64,000 nt of DNA from Bradyrhizobium sp. CCBAU 53338 (GTDB taxonomy: Bacteria; Pseudomonadota; Alphaproteobacteria; Rhizobiales; Xanthobacteraceae). This document shows, in pieces, positions 57,961-64,000 of the stretch (the first letter of the stretch is position 1; each line of letters opens with the position of its first letter). The stretch lies in assembly GCF_015291665.1 (NCBI RefSeq), contig NZ_CP030049.1, positions 372,001 to 436,000 of the forward strand, read 5' to 3'. Both the position numbers and the translations under genes were made by a program. Under the pieces are notes generated by a model. The model was not told where the DNA came from and searched no databases. It saw only the letters and a list, made by a program, of their open reading frames with translations.

Positions 57961-58448
57961 GTGTCTCACGTCACGATCACTGACCCGCATCATTTTCTTT
58001 TTGGGCACCGGCTTGAGGTGCTGAAGGAGCGGTCGGGGGCGGTCCCGCCTACGTCGTTGTCGCGCTGCCGGACGGCCGGCCGCGGGCAGTTCGGATCGCG
58101 TCGACGGATCTTGTCGAGACGCCGATCACGCCTCGCCCGAACGCCGCCGATCTGCCGCGCATCAGTGCCCGTACGCTGATCCCATTGATGCAACATTTGA
58201 GCGCGAGTCTGAGCCTTCTCGACGAGAAGGTGATTCGCGATGACCCACCGACCGCTTCCAGGTCGCGTTGCGTATCGACCCCTGCCGATATTGGCAAATC
58301 CACCCCGCCGTCCGACGGCCGACATTCCGCGCCTGTGGCCGAATCTGTCGACCGCGACGCAAACCCAGATCGCTCAAATCCTCGCCACGCTGCTGCGGCG
58401 AATGCAAGCGGTTCCCGGCACGGCCGGAAGGAGACTGGGTCGTGCTGA
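57961..58448 (+). pseudogene. First gene of the second serine-recombinase module
   Basis: GTG 57961: VSHVTITDPHHFLFGHRLEV, LKERSG, then a one-base shift near 58045 to AYVVVALPDGRPRAVRIAST, DLVETP, ISARTLIPLMQHLSASLSLL. Counterpart of the gene at 2301-2825. The frame overlaps the next small gene for about 210 bases. Function unknown. Confidence 0.6.
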
Positions 58449-58467
58449 TCAGCTCGACCGTCGCTGA
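58240..58467 (+). CDS. Small conserved protein of the second serine-recombinase module
   Basis: 75 residues: IPRLWPNLSTATQTQIAQIL and ATLLRRMQAVPG. Same size, position and helical tail as the protein at 2294-2530. Overlaps the recombinase start by 26 bases. Confidence 0.55.
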   Translation: MTHRPLPGRVAYRPLPILANPPRRPTADIPRLWPNLSTATQTQIAQILATLLRRMQAVPGTAGRRLGRADQLDRR

Positions 58468-59237
58468 CGAGCGGCTCACGACCGCACACCGAGCCAAGTT
58501 GGCCTACGTCTACGTGCGGCAGTCATCCGTGAACCAGGTGCGCCAGCACCAGGAGAGCACCGAGCTGCAGTACCGCCTCGTCGATCGGGCCATCGGTCTG
58601 GGCTGGCCGCCGGAGCGCGTCCAGGTCATTGACGAGGATCTGGGCAAGTCCGGAGCTGGCGCTGTGGATCGTCATGGTTTCCAGAAGCTCATTGCCGAGA
58701 TCGGCCTTGGCAACGCCGGCCTTGTGGTGAGCCTCGACGCTTCTCGCTTGGCCCGTCGTCTGGCAGACCGCCACAACCAGCGAGCATCACGTACAACGGC
58801 GCGTTCATACCTACCGCAACTACATTGACATTGATCGGTTGCGGCGACGGATCGTCGAGTTGAATGCTGAACATAAAATGGATGCCGAGATCGCGGCAAT
58901 CCTCAATCAGGAAGGCTTTGTCGCGGCCCGAGGCTGCGCTTTCAAAGGCGAGAACGTCCGGCTGTTGCGCACCCGCTGGGGCATTCCCACGGTCAAAATC
59001 AACGGCGTAGACAAGAATCCGATGCGCTGGCCCGACGGCAGCTTCTCGATTCAGGGCGCAGCGGCTGAGCTTGGAGTAACCCCGCAGACGGTATTCGACT
59101 ATCTCGCGCGCGGAATGCTGGCAGGTCGTCAGTTAACCAAAGGCCAGCCATGGCAGATCGAGCTCTCAGACGAACAAATCAGTCAGCTTCGCAATCGAGT
59201 ACAACACACCAAGCGTTCGAAGGAGGAGGCATCATGA
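58442..59237 (+). pseudogene. Serine recombinase with large internal deletion
   Basis: GTG 58442 with GGAAGGAG upstream. The catalytic N-terminus is clear (LAYVYVRQSSVNQVRQHQES, VIDEDLGKSGAGAVDRHGF, LVVSLDASRLAR) up to 58756. It then jumps, in another frame, to the far C-terminal part (YRNYIDIDRLRRRIVELNAE, WPDGSFSIQGAAAELGVTPQ, TVFDYLARGMLAGRQL). The recombinase domain and zinc-ribbon are gone. Inactive. Confidence 0.82.
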
Positions 59238-59385
59238 AGTCATCGGCTCGCCGATCAGCGCGTGCCATTGATCGATCGGGAGCTGGCTGGTGACGATGGT
59301 GGAGCCGCGGCCGTAGCGGTCCTCGAGGATCTCCAGGAGGTCGTGGCGGGCCGCGGCGTCAAGCGGCTCGAGGCCCCAGTCGTCG

Positions 59386-60753
59386 TATGTGGACGGCCTC
59401 TGATGGCAAGCACAATTTGGCACTTCGAACGACTTGGACGGCTGCGATCGTATGTCCGGCGTTTAGCGCGGATCATATCTCCGCTGGCCCTGATGAAGTC
59501 CGACAACCAAGGGGTCACATCAAGGATGCGAGCTTTGAGGCTCACACGACTGGTCGGGTTTTCCTGGTTTTCGGTGGCGACCGTTGTCTTTCATCATGCC
59601 TTTCTTGCACTTACCAAGCTTATAACTCTTCGATGCGGCTGTCCGACACTCAAAGTTTGGCGAACATCTCGGTGCGGAAGCATTCTCCGGTTTTCATCAT
59701 TGCCCAGATGATCCGAGCAAGCTTGTTGGCGAGGGCGACGGTCACAAGCCGCGCCGGCTTTTTTAGCCAAAAGCCCGACAATCCAGTCGCGCAAGCCGCC
59801 GCGGCGTTTTTCCACAACGTTTAGAAGCGATGTTGCTCCGAGAACGAGTAACTTCCTTATATATCGATTACCCGCCTTGGTGATGGTTCCGAGAGTTGGT
59901 TTACCCCCGCTTGAAATTTGCCTGGGCGTCAGACCCAGCCAGGCAGCAAAATCCCGTCCCGAATTGAATACGCTTGGGTCTGGTACACTGGCTGTAATTA
60001 CCGAGGCAACAAGCTTGCCAACGCCGGAAATTTCTCCGAGCGAACGGCTCGTCTCGCTGAGCGCGTGAGCCTTGGCGATCTCCCTCTCCAAATCATCGAG
60101 TGCGCCTCCGAGCGCATCAATTTGCTGACCGAGAACCCTCGCGGCCAGGACAGCGGCGTCGGGAAGAGTCGCATCGCCTTCTGCGAGGCCTAAAGGCTCG
60201 TCGACGCGGCCGGTGCCCTTGGCGACGACAAGACCGAATTCGGCCAAATGGCCGCGTAGAGCGTTCACGCTCATCGTTCGCTGTTTGACCAGCAGCTCGC
60301 GCGTCTTGTGCCACATCAGGGTCGCTTGCTGATCAGCGCTCTTGATCGGCACAAAACGCATGGCAGGGCGCGAGACCGCTTCACAGATGGCTTCCGCATC
60401 GACGGCATCGTTCTTACCTCGCTTGACATAGGGTTTTGTGTAGGCCGGCGGCATCAGAGACACATCGTGTCCCATGGCCTTCAGTTCGCGCGCCCTATAG
60501 TGGGCTGAGCCGCAAGCCTCCATGCCAACGCGGCACGGCTCGATCCTCGAGAAGAACTCGCGCATCGTCCGGCGCGTCAGCTTGCGCTTTACGGCTGGTG
60601 CATCCTCACTAGACAGCGCATTAATCTGAAAATAGTTCTTGGCGAGATCAACGCCTATTCTAATAAACTTCATCTCGGACGGTCCCCCTTCTTTGTGGCG
60701 CTCTGGCGACCACGCCTTGGCACTATGATGCCGTTGAGGTGAGGCCGTCCACA
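59386..60753 (-). mobile_element. IS110 element inserted in istB
   Basis: Bounded by istB codons for DLLIFD (60754 on) and DDWGLEPL (59385 down). Short inverted ends GGACGGCCTC (59391) and GAGGCCGTCC (60741-60750). Content: one transposase gene. The non-coding 59386-59649 after the gene is the longer of the two flanks. Confidence 0.75.
59650..60673 (-). pseudogene. IS110-family transposase, frameshift in an A run
   Basis: Starts at 60673 (MKFIRIGVDLAKNYFQINAL). DEDD residues present: D9 in GVDLAK, E in GMEACGSAHYRARE, D/D in KRGKNDAVDAEA. Transposase_20 part: EISGVGKLVASVITA, RDFAAWLGLTPRQISSGGKP. Within LLAKK a run of A shifts the frame; the other frame gives the expected end VTVALANKLARIIWAMMKTG and FAKL. 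A homopolymer shift could be a sequencing error, in which case the gene is intact. Confidence 0.85.
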
Positions 60754-61268
60754 CCATCAAAGATGAGGAGATCGACGCGGCCAAGCGCGCGCAGCAGGCG
60801 GGAGTGGCGGCCGTCGCCGCGCGCCAAAGCGAGATCGCTAAACAGCCGTGGGACGCGCTGATAAAGCACGGAGCGATTGTCGCGGCAGGCCTTGTTGCCG
60901 AGCGCTGAGGCGAGCCAGCTCTTACCGACGCCGGAGGGCCCGCAGATCAAAAGGTGGCGTGGTCGTCGATCCATTGCCCTTCGACCAGCATCGTCAGCAG
61001 GCTGCGGTCGAGGCCGCGCGGGGTGCGATAGTCGATGTCCTCGACGCAGGCCTCCTGGCGCAGCTTGGCGTATTGCAGCCGCTTCGACAGCCGCTTGTCG
61101 CGTCGCAGCGACGCTTCGCGTTCGAGCAGGAGCGCGAGCCATTCGGCGTGGCCGAGGCTTGCGGCCTCGCCGCCGGCTTCGATGTCGGCGAAGGCGCCTT
61201 CGCCATGCCATGCAGGCCGAGCGTGTAGAGTTGATCGAGGGGCGGATGCGTGAGCAAGGCGTGATCTC

Positions 61269-62751
61269 CTAGTTGTAGTAGCGCGGCCCGCGGTTGTTGG
61301 GATGGAGGATCGGCGCGTCGTCCGCGGGCCGCTTGGGTGAAGGCCGCCGATCGAGATTGTTGGCGAGGATCGATTTGACTGAGCCGTAGGTGCGCGCCGA
61401 TGTGCGAAAGCCCTGCTCGGGGTGCGTGCGTTCATCGAGGATCAGGTCGCACAGCGCGGCGGTGGCCGGCCCGATCGCGGCGGCCTCCTTGCGGATGCGC
61501 TCGATGGTCCAGCCGGCGTAGCGCCGATGACTGGACGCCATGTGTTCCGGCACGGTGGTGTGCTTGTGGTTGCCGCTCATGCGCTGATGCGCGGCGATCC
61601 GCTCGCCCTTGTGGAATATCTCCACGGTGCGGGCGGTGAAGCGCACCTCGACCTCGGCGCGGACGAAGCGATGCGGGACGCTGTAGTAATGCGCCTCGAC
61701 CTCGACGTGGTAGTCGATGCTGGCCCGGCAGATCCGCCACTCGGCGAACACGTAAGGGCTCTCCGGCAAGACCCTGAGTGCCGGCCGGTCGATCTCCTCC
61801 AGCAGCTTGCGGCGGGTCACGCCGAGCCGCCGGATCGGTCGCTCCTCGTTGAGCCGGGTCATTAACTCGGCGATCGCCGCGTTGACCTCGGCGAGGCTGT
61901 GGAAGGTCCGATGGCGCAGCCGTCCGAGCAGCCAGCGCTCGACCATGAGGACCGCCTGCTCGACCTTGGCCTTGTCCCGTGGCCGCCGTGGGCCTGGCCG
62001 GCAGAATGGCGGTGCCGTATTGCGCCGCCATGTCGGCGTAGCTGCGGTTGATCTGCGGATCGTACAGGCAGGCCTTGATCACGGCGACCTTGGTGTTGTC
62101 CGGCACCAGCAGTGCCGGCACGCCGCCGATCGCCTCGAAGGCGCCGACGTGGCCATCGATCCAGTCGGCGAGCCCCTGCGTCCAGGTCGCCTGCGCGCAG
62201 GTGAAGCTCGATGCGCCGAGCACCGCGACGAAGATCTGCGCGGTGCGCCGCTCGCCGGTAAACCGGTCGATCACCACCGGCACGCCGTCGCCCGCATAAT
62301 CGACGAACAGCTTGTCGCCGGCTGCATGCGACTGGCGCATCGTCGCCGACAGCCGGCCTTCCCAGGCCCGGTAGAGCTCGCAGAACCGCGAATAGCGATA
62401 CCCGCCGGGTTCGCCCGCGATGTACTCCTCCCACAGGATCGACAGCGTCACGTGCGTGCGCCGGAGCTCGCGGTGCACCGCCGCCCAGTCCGGCTCCGCC
62501 TGCCGGCGATGGCCACGCCGGGTGCCGAGACCGGCTCCCGCGCTGGCGAACAACCGGGCTTCCAGCACAGCGTCGGTGATGCCGTCGGGCAATGGCCAGG
62601 TCAGCCCCGCCGCTTCAAACCGGCGGATCGTCAACCGCACCGTCGAAGGCACCGTCCCCAACCGCCGCGCAATCTCGCGGGTCGGCATCCCAGCCGACTT
62701 CAATCTGATCACATCGCGCACATGGCGCATCGCAAGCCTCTCCGTCGGCAT
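61269..62751 (-). pseudogene. istA: IS21 istA, frameshifted
   Basis: Starts at 62751 (MPTERLAMRHVRDVIRLKSA) with HTH MPTREIARRLGTVPSTVRL. DDE: D in KLFVDYAGDGVPVVID, D in [12 protein letters not shown]; a shift near 61960 loses the third block, then [40 protein letters not shown] and [11 protein letters not shown] to the stop. Upstream end repeats and IR follow at 62840-62883. Confidence 0.87.
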
Positions 62752-62883
62752 CCAGGTCCCCCTTCGCAACGAAAGGCGGGACCGTATCGGAGCCAGAAGA
62801 GGCCTCGTCACCCCGGGTTCGCTCTTGCGATACCCCGGGCGACATCATCCCGGAATGGTGGGCGACATCAAGCGGAATCAGCA

Positions 62884-63021
62884 GCCGAACTCCTTGACCC
62901 ATTTGCGCAGAACGTTCTCATGAACGTCCAGGTCGCGGCCGGCTTGTGCCACCGACACCCCGCGTTTCCGGACCAGCTTGACCGCCTAGATCTTGAACTT
63001 GCGACTAAACTTCCGTCTCTT
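62884..63021 (-). pseudogene. IS3 OrfA, N-terminal piece with early stop
   Basis: MKRRKFSRKFKI, stop, AVKLVRKRGVSVAQAGRDLD, VHENVLRKWVKEFG. The in-frame TAG at codon 13 predates or follows the insertion; either way the gene is dead. The element's terminal repeat lies 37 bases upstream of the start. Confidence 0.82.
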
Positions 63022-63281
63022 CATCGCCCACCTCCGGCTTCATGAAACACCTAATCTCGGTGTCCATCAAACCGGCAGCAGCTCAGACTGAGGGAGCGTG
63101 CCACGCGCCGTCGGCGGCTTGGCAATGATGATTGTTTGGTGCAATTCACGCTTGATAGCGCCGTCAGGCAACAGCTTTGGCCAATGTCAACGGCGCGTCA
63201 GTCCTGCGAGCGCCGGCTCGGATGTACAGGTTGTCTTCCAATTGTCGCTGAAGTCAACCCACGCTGAGCTTGTCCATATGC

Positions 63282-64000
63282 TTAAATTGAACTCCGCGCG
63301 GCAAGGAGTCTCAAGAGTGCGCGATCACGTTCACCTTCTAATTCGGAAATCGATCTGCCATCCGCCTCTGCATGGACGCCAGCGACCAGACGGGTACAGA
63401 CATCGGGAGTAAGCTGTGGCTGACCTAGCGTGGCCCATCGGCGTTCCTGGCTAGGCCCGAGATGTCGCAGGTAATGCTCAATTCCCCCAGGACCCCCACC
63501 AAGGTGGTAGGCCATATGTGCACCGACCACTGACCAGCGCAGCCCAGGTCCATGCACGAGCGCCGCGTCGACAGCGGCGACATCAGCAATATTCTCGGCG
63601 ACTAAGTTGACCGCTTCACGCCAGAGTGCTGAAGCAAGCCGGTTGGCGATGTGCCCTACTACGTCGCGGGCTAAAAGAACTGGCTCGCGGCCGAGCCCGC
63701 GAAAGAACGACACAGCCGTCGTCCGAAGATCAGCATCGGCCCCATAAATCTCCACTAGCGGCATGATGTGTGGAGGATTGAAGGGATGAGCAGTAATGAA
63801 TCGCGAGGTTCGTTTTAGGCTGGTGGCAAGCTGTGACCAAGTTAGAGAGGATGTACTGCTTGCGAGTACCGTATCGGGATGGGCTGCCGCCTCAACGCGG
63901 CCGTAGAGCTCTCCTTTTAACTCGAGCACTTCGGGTGCGTTTTCCTGAACCCAAAAGGCGTCGGAAACCGCCTGTTCCGGTGTCTCGACAAGGCGAAAGG
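63282..64000 (-). CDS. 3-hydroxyacyl-CoA dehydrogenase family protein (carnitine dehydrogenase-like), 5' end outside window
   Basis: Open to the window edge; 239 residues visible. Sequence from the edge: LVETPEQAVSDAFWVQENAP, EVLELKGELYGRVEAA, LASSTSSL, FITAHPFNPPHIMPLVEIYG (substrate-binding block), then the helical C-terminal domain LARDVVGHIANRLASALWRE and GPGLRWSVVGAHMAYHLGGG. The Rossmann NAD site is beyond the edge. Oxidises a 3-hydroxyacyl-CoA or L-carnitine-like 3-hydroxy acid. Could belong with the enoyl-CoA hydratase at 45812 but is now 17 kb of insertions away (inference). Confidence 0.85.
   Translation of the reverse strand, partial: FRLVETPEQAVSDAFWVQENAPEVLELKGELYGRVEAAAHPDTVLASSTSSLTWSQLATSLKRTSRFITAHPFNPPHIMPLVEIYGADADLRTTAVSFFRGLGREPVLLARDVVGHIANRLASALWREAVNLVAENIADVAAVDAALVHGPGLRWSVVGAHMAYHLGGGPGGIEHYLRHLGPSQERRWATLGQPQLTPDVCTRLVAGVHAEADGRSISELEGERDRALLRLLAARSSI

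Larger units (their letters stand above)
57815..61257 (-). pseudogene. IS21 istB in three pieces
   Basis: Piece 1 (61257-60754): MLTHPPLDQLYTLGLHGMAK, a shift, LEREASLRRDKRLSKRLQYA, a shift, Walker A CGPSGVGKSWLASALG and DLLIFD. Piece 2 (59385-59236): [39 protein letters not shown]. Piece 3 (57926-57815): [36 protein letters not shown]110 separates 1 and 2; the serine-recombinase module separates 2 and 3. Each junction is at the expected next codon. Confidence 0.85.
55025..62883 (-). mobile_element. 7.9-kb unit with IS21-type ends, 8-bp target duplication
   Basis: Flanks GCCGAACT at 55017-55024 and 62884-62891 are identical, and the ends are inverted: TGCTGATTCC and GGAATCAGCA. Short repeats of the ATTCC...TGAT[CG]TCGCCC type recur at 55031, 55057, 57602 and 57629 on one side, and at 62840 and 62866 (complement) on the other, as in IS21 termini. 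Its backbone is istA-istB; inside lie an IS91-type pair, a serine-recombinase module and an IS110. Confidence 0.85.
50922..63080 (-). mobile_element. IS3-family element blown apart by three insertions
   Basis: Ends: TGCTGCCGGTTTGATGGACA at 50921-50940 and its complement ending at 63080. Extended over neighbouring CTGAGC this is an inverted repeat of nearly 30 bp. Its own 1.3-kb content survives as orfB (50946-51221, 52673-53266), the end of orfA (53267-53300), the middle of orfA (54905-55024) and its start (62884-63021). IS30, IS110 and a 7.9-kb IS21-bounded unit separate these. Confidence 0.82.

Overview
The window reads as part of a rhizobial (Alphaproteobacteria, Bradyrhizobium/Mesorhizobium/Sinorhizobium type) symbiosis island or symbiotic plasmid. 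The evidence is high GC, IS66 elements carrying a UPF0149 partner gene, many IS21/IS3/IS110/IS30/IS91-type elements, and accessory amino-acid, peptide and malonate-type metabolic genes. I see no rRNA, tRNA, CRISPR, replication, nod or nif gene. The organism call is inference from gene content.

Layout. 1-2.8 kb: broken serine-recombinase module. 2.9-6.0 kb: IS66 element (tnpA, tnpB, broken tnpC, UPF0149 gene). 6.0-10.9 kb: a second IS66 remnant split by a group II intron, whose reverse-transcriptase gene is split by a DDE-transposase element (three nested layers). 11.3-19.4 kb: metabolic block A: class III aminotransferase, aldehyde dehydrogenase, divergent Lrp/AsnC regulator, alanine dehydrogenase, decayed M24 peptidase, M20 amidohydrolase. 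19.4-29.3 kb: IS graveyard plus an IS21 element (istA/istB) whose 5' end holds an IS110 element. 29.3-34.5 kb: complete peptide-type ABC importer operon. 35.0-38.5 kb: a further IS66 remnant with UPF0149 gene and an IS3 element. 38.6-46.6 kb: metabolic block B: CapA-like protein, isochorismatase-like hydrolase, GntR regulator, amidase, acyl-CoA (malonyl-CoA-like) synthetase, enoyl-CoA hydratase. 46.7-63.1 kb: a 16-kb nest of elements inserted into one another. 63.3-64 kb: the start-less end of a 3-hydroxyacyl-CoA dehydrogenase gene.

How the genes may work together. Block A resembles the ectoine/diaminobutyrate degradation set (DoeA-like M24 hydrolase, DoeC-like semialdehyde dehydrogenase, DoeD-like aminotransferase, DoeX-like Lrp regulator), with alanine dehydrogenase able to recycle alanine made by a pyruvate-dependent transaminase. 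An M20 deacylase sits where DoeB would be expected. The DoeA-like gene is dead, so the route is probably broken or rerouted. Block B resembles malonamate/malonate use: amidase to free the acid, CoA ligase to activate it, GntR to regulate. The peptide importer between the blocks could feed either.

Strongest sequence-level observations: (1) nested insertions resolved by exact target duplications (ACGGGGTG, GCGGC, GCCGAACT); (2) three copies of one DDE element in which the outermost ~28 bp are exchanged between ends, as if the gene-bearing core had flipped inside fixed termini; (3) a serine recombinase with a tandemly duplicated ~112-residue domain; (4) a perfect 8+8 bp palindrome between the Lrp gene and its divergent operon, with a decayed second copy of the Lrp locus 27 kb away; (5) structured leaders upstream of IS110 transposases that fit bridge RNAs.
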